DNA of 64,000 nucleotides from Aeromicrobium panaciterrae (GTDB lineage: Bacteria; Actinomycetota; Actinomycetes; Propionibacteriales; Nocardioidaceae), in the NCBI RefSeq assembly GCF_031457275.1, contig NZ_JAVDWH010000001.1:248001-312000 (forward strand). Direction: 5' to 3'. A program made the position numbers and the translations under genes. The notes below the pieces were generated by a model. It searched no databases and was not told the DNA's origin. It worked only from the letters and a program-made list of their open reading frames with translations. Positions 26,790-33,970 of this stretch are shown piece after piece; position 1 is the stretch's first letter, and each line of letters opens with the position of its first letter.

Positions 26790-26807
26790 GAACCCTGCTC
26801 GGGGTTC
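26790..26807. promoter_or_regulatory. Inverted repeat before ku (GAACCC-N6-GGGTTC)
   Basis: Perfect 6-base arms around TGCTCG, ending 10 bases before the ku ATG. No Shine-Dalgarno is visible there, so ku could be leaderless or near-leaderless with this element close to its promoter. Confidence 0.35.
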
Positions 26808-26817
26808 ACTTGTACCT

Positions 26818-27663
26818 ATGCGATCGATCTGGAAGGGCGCCATCAGCTTCGGGCTGGTCAACGTGCCCATCAAGCTCTACAGCGCGACTGAGAGCCATGA
26901 CGTGTCCCTGCACCAGGTCCACAACAAGGACGGCGGGCGCATTCGCTACCAGCGCCGCTGCGAAGTGTGCGAGAAGGTCGTCGCCTACGAAGACATCGAC
27001 AAGGCGTACGACGACGGCTCGCGCACCGTCGTATTGACCGACGAAGATTTCCAGTCGCTGCCTGCCGAATACACCCGTGAGATCGAGGTCCTCGAGTTCG
27101 TCCCCGACGACCAGATCGATCCGATTCGCTACGACCGCAGTTACTTCCTCGAGCCTGAGGATCAGGCGCTGAAGCCGTACGTTCTGCTTCGCAAGGCACT
27201 CGAGGATTCGGATCGTACGGCGATCGTTACGTTCGCGATGCGACAGAAGACTCGGCTGGCAGCGCTGCGCGTACGTGATGGCGTACTCATCCTGCAGACG
27301 ATGCTGTGGGACGACGAAGTGCGCGAAGTCGACTTCCCGATCCTCGAAGAGACCGTGCGTATCAGCGCCAAAGAGCGCGACATGGCTGCTCAGCTGGTCG
27401 ATTCACTGGCGGCCGACTTCCAGAGCTCGGACTTCAAGGACGACTACCAGGAACAGCTCCGCACCCTGGTCGAGGCCAAGCTCGAGAGCGGCGACTCGAT
27501 CGACACCGAGGCAACCTTCGGCGAGAAGCCCGAGGAAGAGGCGGATGGCGGCGAGGTCGTCGACCTGATGGAAGCCCTCAAGCGCAGCGTCGAGCGCAAG
27601 AAGGAAACCAAGAAGGCCGCCTCCAAGCCCGCCAAGAAGACCGCAGCGCGCAAGACGTCCTAG
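26818..27663 (+). CDS. ku: Ku protein, non-homologous end joining
   Basis: A 281-residue bacterial Ku. It starts MRSIWKGAISFGLVNVPIKL, the hallmark of the family, and continues through the Ku core bridge (YDRSYFLEPEDQALKPYVLL). The last 30 residues are lysine/alanine-rich (ERKKETKKAASKPAKKTA), a tail that in mycobacterial Ku helps bind DNA ends. Ku recruits LigD, encoded at 29937-32306. It overlaps the convergent GAF-ANTAR gene by four bases. An inverted repeat lies just before the start. Confidence 0.95.
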   Translation: MRSIWKGAISFGLVNVPIKLYSATESHDVSLHQVHNKDGGRIRYQRRCEVCEKVVAYEDIDKAYDDGSRTVVLTDEDFQSLPAEYTREIEVLEFVPDDQIDPIRYDRSYFLEPEDQALKPYVLLRKALEDSDRTAIVTFAMRQKTRLAALRVRDGVLILQTMLWDDEVREVDFPILEETVRISAKERDMAAQLVDSLAADFQSSDFKDDYQEQLRTLVEAKLESGDSIDTEATFGEKPEEEADGGEVVDLMEALKRSVERKKETKKAASKPAKKTAARKTS

Positions 27664-28373
27664 ACGGCTGCCGGTTCACCCTCGGGCGGGGTAACGGCGA
27701 GGTCGACATGGTCCGAGGTGCGGTGCTCGACTACCCATGAAGCAACATCGCGCAGCTTGATGTTGTGGTGCTGCGACAGTCGACGCAGGAACTCGAACGC
27801 GCGCGTCGAGTCGAGGTCGTAACGCTCCATGAGAATGCCTTGCGCCTGTCCGATCAGCTTGCGCGCATCGATCGCGACCTGCAGCCCTTCTTCATTGTGA
27901 GCACTGGAAAGTGCGATCGAGGCATGAGTCACGAAGATGGAGGCGACAGCCACGTCGTCGTCATCGAAGGCGTCGGTGCGGTCTGCGTAAAGATTGAGCG
28001 AACCGTATCGGCGCGTACGCGTCTCAAGACGGAGGCTGAGCACGCTTCGCATTCCGAGCTCGGTGACAGCCGGGCCCCACGCGGGCCAGCGAAGATCCGC
28101 GGCGGTGTCGTTCGACAGGTAGAGCGGTCCGCCCTCGATCGCATCGAGGCATGGGCCCTCATCGAAGATGATTTGAAGGTTGTGGGACTCACCTACGCGA
28201 CTCGACGTGGCCGCCGCAGTCTCGATCTGGTTCCGCCCTCTGACCAGCATGATTCCGGCGTCGTCGCAGCTGGTCGCGGTCATCGCGAATTCTGCAATGC
28301 GCTCGATGGTGCGTTCTGCTGTGGGCTCGTTGTGCAGCTCGAGCGCCATCTCTGAAAAAAACGAAGTGTCCAT
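27660..28373 (-). CDS. GAF and ANTAR domain regulator
   Basis: A 237-residue protein. Residues about 20-145 form a GAF sensor (ILVRGRNQIETAAATSS, then DEGPCLDAIEGGPLYLSND). Residues about 160-225 form the ANTAR domain (AIDARKLIGQAQGILMERYD...AFEFLRRLSQHHNIKLRDVA). ANTAR proteins bind paired RNA hairpins and prevent termination, so this is a signal-dependent antiterminator. It sits between ku and ligD beside a stress sigma factor. No histidine kinase partner gene is adjacent. Ligand and RNA targets unknown. Confidence 0.92.
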   Translation of the reverse strand: MDTSFFSEMALELHNEPTAERTIERIAEFAMTATSCDDAGIMLVRGRNQIETAAATSSRVGESHNLQIIFDEGPCLDAIEGGPLYLSNDTAADLRWPAWGPAVTELGMRSVLSLRLETRTRRYGSLNLYADRTDAFDDDDVAVASIFVTHASIALSSAHNEEGLQVAIDARKLIGQAQGILMERYDLDSTRAFEFLRRLSQHHNIKLRDVASWVVEHRTSDHVDLAVTPPEGEPAAV

Positions 28374-28443
28374 TGCTCACCCCTCGCTAGATTCTGTGCG
28401 GCTACAGGAAACCACAAGTCGCGCCGGAAACCTACCGTGATTT

Positions 28444-28468
28444 GTTTGGTGTCCAGACCCATGGGTAC
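28444..28468 (+). promoter_or_regulatory. SigB/SigF-type promoter (GTTT-N15-GGGTAC)
   Basis: GTTT at 28444-28447 and GGGTAC at 28463-28468 with a 15-base spacer match the actinobacterial SigB/SigF consensus (GTTT, 14-17 bases, GGGTAT). It lies 54 bases before the ATG of the unknown gene at 28523. The sigma factor encoded two bases beyond that gene belongs to the family that reads such promoters. Confidence 0.6.
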
Positions 28469-28522
28469 GTCACGCCTGACCGACTGATCAACACAACCGG
28501 TGTGAACCGGAAAGGACGTCGG

Positions 28523-29020
28523 ATGACCGATCGCCCAGACCCGCTCACAACTCCCATCCGAGACGCTGCGACCCTCACCATCACGTTGTTCGGAGACAAC
28601 GGCCGGATCGACCACGCTCTGAGCGCGGAGCTTGGGCGACGTGGTTGCCGTACACACGCGGTCAGTGTGGAAACCGGTTGGTTGAAGTCCGCGGAGAACG
28701 TCATCTGCCGGCTCGACACTGTCGCGGGGCAACGAGCCCTCGAAGGTCTCGCCGGAAGGGTAGGTCCGCACGCGACGGTCATCGCGGTTTGCGAGCAACC
28801 CGCCAACGAGAGCGACGCGAAGCGCCTCCAAGATTTGTGCAAGGCGTGCGGTCGTCACCACGATGTGTCATTGATCTGGCACTCACCCGTTGGCGACGCC
28901 CCGGCATCCGAGCCGCCGCCGATCGAGCACCTGGCCGTCTCGATCGTCGACGAGGTCTCGACCAAGGTCGCTCACACCGATGGCAACTCGTTCACCACAC
29001 GGTTTGTCGACCTCGGCTGA
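28523..29020 (+). CDS. Unknown protein with SigB/F-type promoter
   Basis: 165 residues from the ATG at 28523, chosen because AAAGGACG precedes it; an in-frame ATG upstream overlaps the promoter. No family recognised. LTITLFGDNGRIDHALSAEL near the start and ATVIAVCEQPANESDAKRLQ in the middle suggest an alpha/beta Rossmann-like fold, but the glycine motif is imperfect. No signal peptide or membrane helix. It is convergent with the sigma factor gene (one base between stops). Its promoter suggests stress or stationary-phase expression. Confidence 0.7.
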   Translation: MTDRPDPLTTPIRDAATLTITLFGDNGRIDHALSAELGRRGCRTHAVSVETGWLKSAENVICRLDTVAGQRALEGLAGRVGPHATVIAVCEQPANESDAKRLQDLCKACGRHHDVSLIWHSPVGDAPASEPPPIEHLAVSIVDEVSTKVAHTDGNSFTTRFVDLG

Positions 29021-29021
29021 G

Positions 29022-29786
29022 TCATGCCGCCGAGGACTCCAGCACCTCGGACCTCAATGACTCGAGCAGTTTCGAGAGACGTCGCGACACCTGCATCTGG
29101 CTGACGCCGATGATCGCCGCAATCTCCTGCTGAGACTTGTCCTCGACGAACCGAAGATAGAGGAGCTCTCGCTCAGCATCAGTGAGTCGCTGACATAGAG
29201 GAGCGACACTCACCCACTCCTCAATGAAGTCGTAGGCAGACTCCTCCACCGGCAGCCCTTCACCGAGCGGGCGTCCGCCGATGCGAATCGGCTGATCCAG
29301 CGAGGAGGGTGAGAAACAGCTTCGTGCCGCTTGCGCCTCACGGATGTCCGCGACCTCCGTGCCGAGCTCTGCAGCGAGATCTGCATCGTCCGGGGTGTGC
29401 GCATAGGAGTGCATGCGTCGCTCCGTGGCAGCCGCCATGTCTGCCTGGAGCTGTTGGACGCGGCGAGGAGGTCGTACTCCCCAGCAGTAGTCACGGAAGT
29501 ACTTCTTGATCTCGCCAAGGATCGTCACCGTCGCAAACGGGACGAACTCGCCACGATCATGATGGAAGCCGCGTATCGCCTTGACCAGTGCAAAGCTGGC
29601 CACCTGGACGAGGTCCTCGCGGTCAGCGCCGCGTCCGACGTATCGCCCAGCAAGGTGCGTCGCCAGGCCGAGATAGCGGTGCACGAGCTGGTCCTCGAGG
29701 ACGGTTCGTTCTTGGGCATCGGCATCTGCGGCCTTCTCAAGAAGGTCTGTGGTGTCATCAATGGTGGTAACGGGAGCTGCATTCAC
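29022..29786 (-). CDS. RNA polymerase sigma factor, SigB/SigF/SigG type
   Basis: About 254 residues from the GTG at 29786 (GGAG six bases upstream); a TTG four codons earlier is the alternative. Regions 2 to 4 are present: ADREDLVQVASFALVKAI and FVPFATVTILGEIKKYFRDY (region 2), a region 3 and the region 4 helix-turn-helix KSQQEIAAIIGVSQMQVSRR. This is the group 3 sigma family that controls stress and stationary phase in actinobacteria and is usually held by an RsbW-type anti-sigma. No anti-sigma gene is adjacent, though an RsbW-like ATPase gene lies at 60911-61306. Confidence 0.9.
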   Translation of the reverse strand: MNAAPVTTIDDTTDLLEKAADADAQERTVLEDQLVHRYLGLATHLAGRYVGRGADREDLVQVASFALVKAIRGFHHDRGEFVPFATVTILGEIKKYFRDYCWGVRPPRRVQQLQADMAAATERRMHSYAHTPDDADLAAELGTEVADIREAQAARSCFSPSSLDQPIRIGGRPLGEGLPVEESAYDFIEEWVSVAPLCQRLTDAERELLYLRFVEDKSQQEIAAIIGVSQMQVSRRLSKLLESLRSEVLESSAA

Positions 29787-29936
29787 GGGATACTCCAAGG
29801 AGTCGAAACCGTGCGCGGCTTTTGCTCAACCGGCATCCCCACCCTTGCACGTGTCGCGGCTGAGCACAACCCGAAATGACTATTCGGCGTAGTTCTTTCG
29901 GACTATGCCGACTGATCTGAGGCTGGAGGACTACCG

Positions 29937-32306
29937 TTGGCCGATGCGCCTCAGACTGTGTCGATCGCCGGTCATCGCCTCCGCCTGACCAATCCCGACA
30001 AGGTGATCTATCCCCTGACCGGGACCACCAAGGCCGAGGTCATCCATTACTACGTCGAGATCGCGCCGATCCTTCTCCCGCATCTCGCCGACCGGCTGAC
30101 GACCCGCAAGCGCTGGGTCAACGGCGTCGGCTCAACCGACAAGCCGGGCGAGGTGTTCTTCGAGAAGAACCTCCCGGACTCTGCGCCGAGCTGGATCCGA
30201 CGGGTAGCCGTCGAGCACAGCAAGGACACCAAGGAATACCCCGTCTTCACCAGCGCCGCAGCCCTCGCGTGGGCCGGACAAGTTGCGGCGATCGAGCTTC
30301 ACGTCCCGCAGTGGAAGGTCAATCGCCGCGGCACACCTCAGAACCCTGACCGGCTGGTGCTCGACCTCGACCCGGGACCCGGTGCCGGTCTGCCCGAGTG
30401 CGCGGAGGTCGCCAGGGTGGCTCGGCAGATGCTGCAGGACATCGGACTCGACGCCGTGCCCGTGACCAGCGGCAGCAAAGGCATCCACCTGTACGCCGGC
30501 CTCGACGGCTCGCAGGACTCCCACTACATCAACGCGTTCGCCAAGGAGCTGGCCAAAGCACTGGAGTCGGAGCTGCCGGACCTCGTGGTCAGCGACATGA
30601 AGAAGAGCCTCCGCAAAGACAAGGTCCTGGTCGATTGGAGCCAGAACAACGCCTCCAAGACGACCATCGCTCCCTACTCATTGCGCGGCACGCTCGAACC
30701 CAACGTGGCAACGCCGCGTACGTGGAAGGAGCTCGACGACCCCAACCTCAGCCAGCTTTCCTTCGAAGAGGTGCTGGCCCGGATGAAGAAGCGCAAAGAC
30801 CCGATGGCTCACCTAGTCGGGCCGACGCCATCGACCGACCGGCTTGTCGAATATCGAGCGAAGCGCGATGGCTCCAAAACTCCGGAGCCTGTGCCGATCG
30901 GCAGCCCGGTCGCGAGCGACGGCAACACCTTCGTGATCCAGGAACACCATGCCAGCGCACTGCACTGGGACTTCCGACTCGAACACGACGGTGTGCTCGT
31001 TTCTTGGGCTCTGCCCAAGGGAGTGCCAACCGACCCGTCCAAGAATCACCTGGCGGTCCAGACCGAGGATCACCCGCTCGAGTACGCGACCTTCGAGGGA
31101 ACGATCCCGAAGGGCGAGTACGGCGCCGGCAAGTCGTGGATCTGGGACGCCGGAACGTACGAGCTCGAGAAGTGGCGCGATGACGAAGTCATCGTCACGC
31201 TGACCGGCACCAAGGGCGAACTTGAGGGCGCCCCCAAGTTTGCGCTGATCAAGACCGGCAAGAACTGGCTGATCCATCTGATGCAAGACAAGGCGAAGGC
31301 GCCAGCCAAGAAGGCCCCCGTACAAAAGTCGACAAATAGCCTTTCCAAGAAGTTCGTCCCACCGATGCTGGCAACGCTCGGAACTCCAGGGGACCTGGAG
31401 GAAGAGTCCGACTGGGCCTTCGAGATGAAGTGGGACGGCATCCGGGCGATCGCCGTCGTCGATGGGGACGACATCGGGTTGTTCACCCGCAAGGGCAATG
31501 ACGTGACGGTTGCGTACCCGGAGGTGGTTGCAGCTCTCGCCGAGCTCGAGCTCAACGACTCGATCCTCGATGGCGAGATCGTTGCCCTCAACGATGCCGG
31601 CGCTCCCGACTTCGGACTCCTGCAACAGCGGATGGGGCTGACCAAACCCGCTGAGGTCGAGGCCGCCGCAGAGCGGGTCGAGGCGACGTACATGGTGTTC
31701 GACCTGTTGGCGACGGATGGTCAGGGCATACGCAATGACCAATACGTCGATCGGCGCGCAGCCCTGGCCAAGCTCGATGTCGACGATGGCCACACGATCC
31801 TGGTGCCACCCGCGTACGAAGGCACGCTCGCCAAAGCCATCGCATCGAGCAAGAAGCTGGGACTCGAAGGCGTGATCGCGAAACGACGCGAGAGCAGGTA
31901 CGTCGGGGAGAAGCGCTCGTCCTCGTGGATCAAGATCAAGCACCAGCGGATGCAAGAGGTCGTCATCGGTGGATGGAAGCCGGGGACGGGATCGCGCGGC
32001 GGGACCATCGGATCGCTGCTGCTGGGCATACCCGGCGACGACGGTCTGCAGTACGTCGGCAAGGTTGGCACCGGTTTCACCCAGCGCACCCTCGAAGCCT
32101 TGCTCAAGTCCCTGACGCCACTGGAGCGGAAGACCAGTCCGTTCGTCGAGGTTCCTCGTGACGTCGAGCGTGACGCACGCTGGGTGACGCCGAAGATCGT
32201 CGGCGAAGTTCAGTTCGGCGAGTGGACGCACAGCGGCAATCTGCGTCATCCGAGCTGGCGCGGGGTACGTACGGACAAGAACCCGGCTGACGTACGGCTG
32301 GAATGA
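29937..32306 (+). CDS. ligD: Multifunctional ATP-dependent DNA ligase LigD
   Basis: A 789-residue NHEJ enzyme in the mycobacterial order: primase-polymerase domain (about 1-290, ending in the QNNASKTTIAPYSLRG region), 3'-phosphoesterase (about 325-455, with HHASALHWDFRLEHDG), and ligase (about 475-789). The adenylated lysine is K498 in EMKWDGIR. It fills, trims and seals breaks held by Ku. The start is a TTG with a strong GGAGGA six bases upstream; no better ATG exists in frame. It lies about 2.3 kb downstream of ku rather than adjacent. Confidence 0.95.
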   Translation: MADAPQTVSIAGHRLRLTNPDKVIYPLTGTTKAEVIHYYVEIAPILLPHLADRLTTRKRWVNGVGSTDKPGEVFFEKNLPDSAPSWIRRVAVEHSKDTKEYPVFTSAAALAWAGQVAAIELHVPQWKVNRRGTPQNPDRLVLDLDPGPGAGLPECAEVARVARQMLQDIGLDAVPVTSGSKGIHLYAGLDGSQDSHYINAFAKELAKALESELPDLVVSDMKKSLRKDKVLVDWSQNNASKTTIAPYSLRGTLEPNVATPRTWKELDDPNLSQLSFEEVLARMKKRKDPMAHLVGPTPSTDRLVEYRAKRDGSKTPEPVPIGSPVASDGNTFVIQEHHASALHWDFRLEHDGVLVSWALPKGVPTDPSKNHLAVQTEDHPLEYATFEGTIPKGEYGAGKSWIWDAGTYELEKWRDDEVIVTLTGTKGELEGAPKFALIKTGKNWLIHLMQDKAKAPAKKAPVQKSTNSLSKKFVPPMLATLGTPGDLEEESDWAFEMKWDGIRAIAVVDGDDIGLFTRKGNDVTVAYPEVVAALAELELNDSILDGEIVALNDAGAPDFGLLQQRMGLTKPAEVEAAAERVEATYMVFDLLATDGQGIRNDQYVDRRAALAKLDVDDGHTILVPPAYEGTLAKAIASSKKLGLEGVIAKRRESRYVGEKRSSSWIKIKHQRMQEVVIGGWKPGTGSRGGTIGSLLLGIPGDDGLQYVGKVGTGFTQRTLEALLKSLTPLERKTSPFVEVPRDVERDARWVTPKIVGEVQFGEWTHSGNLRHPSWRGVRTDKNPADVRLE

Positions 32307-32358
32307 CGAGCACCAGCCTGCGACGATGGGGCCACGGGCACGATCACGAGGAGAGCAC

Positions 32359-32895
32359 ATGAAGTTCAAGAAGGCCATCCGCGACAAGATCGAAGCGCAG
32401 ATCGACGGGCTCGCCGATCAGGCGAAGGACTTGGTTGATCGTGCTCCCGGCCTCCGTGACGAGGTGAAGAACCGTCTGCCCGATCGCGAGGACCTCAAGG
32501 ACCTGATTCCCGACAAGAAGCAGTTGCTCGAGTTGCGCGACGAGCTCTTCGAGAAGATCCCCGACAGCGTCTCCGACCACATCCCCGATGCGGCCAAGCC
32601 CAAGAAGAAGCGCGGCAAGGTCAAGAAGGTCGCATTGCTCGGTCTGGTCACCGGTGCCGGTGCCGCTGCGGTCGCCGCTGCACGCCGCGTCGCCAGCAAC
32701 ACCCCAACACCGTCGTACACACAGCCACGTCCGGCGCCGACGCCGACGGCTAAGCCCGCAGCGCCTGCGAAGAAGACTGCAGCGAAGAAGGCTCCGGCAA
32801 AGAAGGCACCGGCCAAAAAGGCGGCAGCGAAGAAGGCCAGCCCGGCCAAGAAGGCCCCTGCCAAGAAGTCCGCCCCGGCCAAGAAGACGACGTAG
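32359..32895 (+). CDS. Histone H1-like lysine/alanine-rich protein
   Basis: 178 residues from the ATG at 32359 (GAGGAG upstream). The N-terminal 75 residues are charged and helical (KKAIRDKIEAQIDGLADQAK...). A basic patch and a hydrophobic Ala/Val stretch (ALLGLVTGAGAAAVAAA) come next, then a Pro/Thr linker and a tail of repeated AAKKAPAKKA units. The tail resembles histone H1 and the C-terminal extension of mycobacterial HU; the HU gene in this window lacks such a tail. The hydrophobic stretch could alternatively be a membrane helix. It starts 52 bases after ligD. DNA binding is inference. Confidence 0.75.
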   Translation: MKFKKAIRDKIEAQIDGLADQAKDLVDRAPGLRDEVKNRLPDREDLKDLIPDKKQLLELRDELFEKIPDSVSDHIPDAAKPKKKRGKVKKVALLGLVTGAGAAAVAAARRVASNTPTPSYTQPRPAPTPTAKPAAPAKKTAAKKAPAKKAPAKKAAAKKASPAKKAPAKKSAPAKKTT

Positions 32896-32899
32896 TCAG

Positions 32900-33631
32900 C
32901 TAGCTTCCGGCAGCCGACGCGCTGGCGTTGGATTTGCTCACCTTGGTGATGAGGTCGTGCAGCTGCTTTGAGCCGCCACCGATCACCAGAGCTGTGACGA
33001 GGACCGTGAGTAGTTCGTTGCCAAACCCGGTCCCCATCTTGACACCAAGCGCCGCCAGGAAGTTCGCCTCGAAGTAGCTGCACAAGACGGTCCCGAGGGC
33101 CGCTGCCAGACCGAAAGTCACCATCGTCCGGTTGGCAACGACCTGTTCCAAATTTGCTTTCGCATTGGCGGCATCTTTGCTCGTGCCCCCGCCTGGCGCA
33201 TTTTCAGCGGCGACAATCGCGCTATCGAGGCTCTTGAGCGCCGCGGGCTTGTCGAAGGTCCAACGGGCAGGGATCAGCCCGACCAACACTTCGACCAAGC
33301 GCTCGATCGCCTGCGCGGCGACGTAGAAAAGGGCGAATGCGCCGATCCCCGCCGCAGGGATGTAGGTGGGGCCCCACTTTGTGCCGAGAAGCAGCGTCGC
33401 CACAACACTGCCGACGACGAGGAGCGCCAACGCGATGACGCAAGCTTCCGTCGAAGGCTGTTGGTTGTGCTTGGTATCTGATGCCGCAGCCTGAGCAGGT
33501 TGGGCTGGTTCAACCGGTTGGCCTGGCTGAGCAGGTTGGGCTAGTTGACCTCCGCCCGTACCGAACGTCGGCGAACCGGGCGCTTGACCACCTGCGAGAG
33601 TCGGAACTTGCCGTGGGATCCATCTGGCCAT
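32900..33631 (-). CDS. Membrane protein with Pro/Gln-rich N-terminus, unknown
   Basis: 243 residues. The first 60 are low complexity with repeats of AQPAQPGQPVEPAQP, which could bind partners or cross the cell wall. Four hydrophobic segments follow (ACVIALALLVVGSVVATLLL; YIPAAGIGAFALFYVAAQ; MVTFGLAAALGTVLCSYF; LLTVLVTALVIGGG), with a hydrophilic loop between the second and third. No family recognised. It converges on the lysine-rich protein gene with four bases between stops. An inverted repeat lies 26 bases upstream. Confidence 0.65.
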   Translation of the reverse strand: MARWIPRQVPTLAGGQAPGSPTFGTGGGQLAQPAQPGQPVEPAQPAQAAASDTKHNQQPSTEACVIALALLVVGSVVATLLLGTKWGPTYIPAAGIGAFALFYVAAQAIERLVEVLVGLIPARWTFDKPAALKSLDSAIVAAENAPGGGTSKDAANAKANLEQVVANRTMVTFGLAAALGTVLCSYFEANFLAALGVKMGTGFGNELLTVLVTALVIGGGSKQLHDLITKVSKSNASASAAGS

Positions 33632-33656
33632 GGGAGCTCCTCAGAAGTAATCCGAG

Positions 33657-33673
33657 AACACATCACGTGTGTT
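33657..33673. promoter_or_regulatory. Inverted repeat upstream of the Pro/Gln membrane protein (AACACA-N5-TGTGTT)
   Basis: Perfect 6-base arms around TCACG, 26 bases upstream of the start at 33631. Candidate operator; no other support. Confidence 0.3.
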
Positions 33674-33720
33674 GCCACTATGCACGTAACCGGCAACGAG
33701 GCGCACCCAGAAACGACAAA

Positions 33721-33750
33721 CCTCGTACGACCTGATCGGTCAGTACGAGG
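33721..33750 (-). terminator. Terminator after tRNA-Arg(ACG)
   Basis: CCTCGTAC pairs with GTACGAGG, with an inner GACC/GGTC pairing. On the minus strand the stem is followed by TTTGTCGTTT. It lies ten bases beyond the tRNA 3' end. Confidence 0.7.
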
Positions 33751-33759
33751 CGGGTGTTG

Positions 33760-33832
33760 CGCGCCCGAAGGGATTCGAACCCCTAACCTTCTGATCCGTA
33801 GTCAGATGCTCTATCCGTTGAGCTACGGGCGC
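33760..33832 (-). tRNA. tRNA-Arg (anticodon ACG)
   Basis: Acceptor GCGCCCG/CGGGCGC, T-loop TTCGAAT, anticodon loop CTACGGA giving ACG. Its A34 is the substrate of TadA, encoded at 9138-9590, so that inosine can read CGU, CGC and CGA. CCA is not encoded. In the roughly 340 bases between genes here I see only this tRNA, its terminator and the repeat at 33657. Confidence 0.95.
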
Positions 33833-33970
33833 TTGCCCCGAAGGGCCTCGCTGATTCTAGCGTGGCCCCGACCCGAGCGAAAATCCGGTCGGTTTCACGA
33901 ATGCTCCACGGCTGACCTCCCGGTGACATAGCGTCGGGATTGCCATCATCTGTCCATCGGGGAGGACCCC

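Noticed and set aside
27660..28373. Search for paired ANTAR target hairpins next to the GAF-ANTAR gene
   Set aside because: No two adjacent hairpins with six-base loops were found in the flanking leaders.
30813..32387. 524-residue open frame opposite ligD
   Set aside because: Antisense of the ligase domain with no recognisable domain and no start signals.
32740..32892. Short repeated units resembling a tandem DNA repeat or CRISPR
   Set aside because: The repeats are AAG/GCC codon runs in frame, encoding the lysine/alanine tail; no spacers of constant length.
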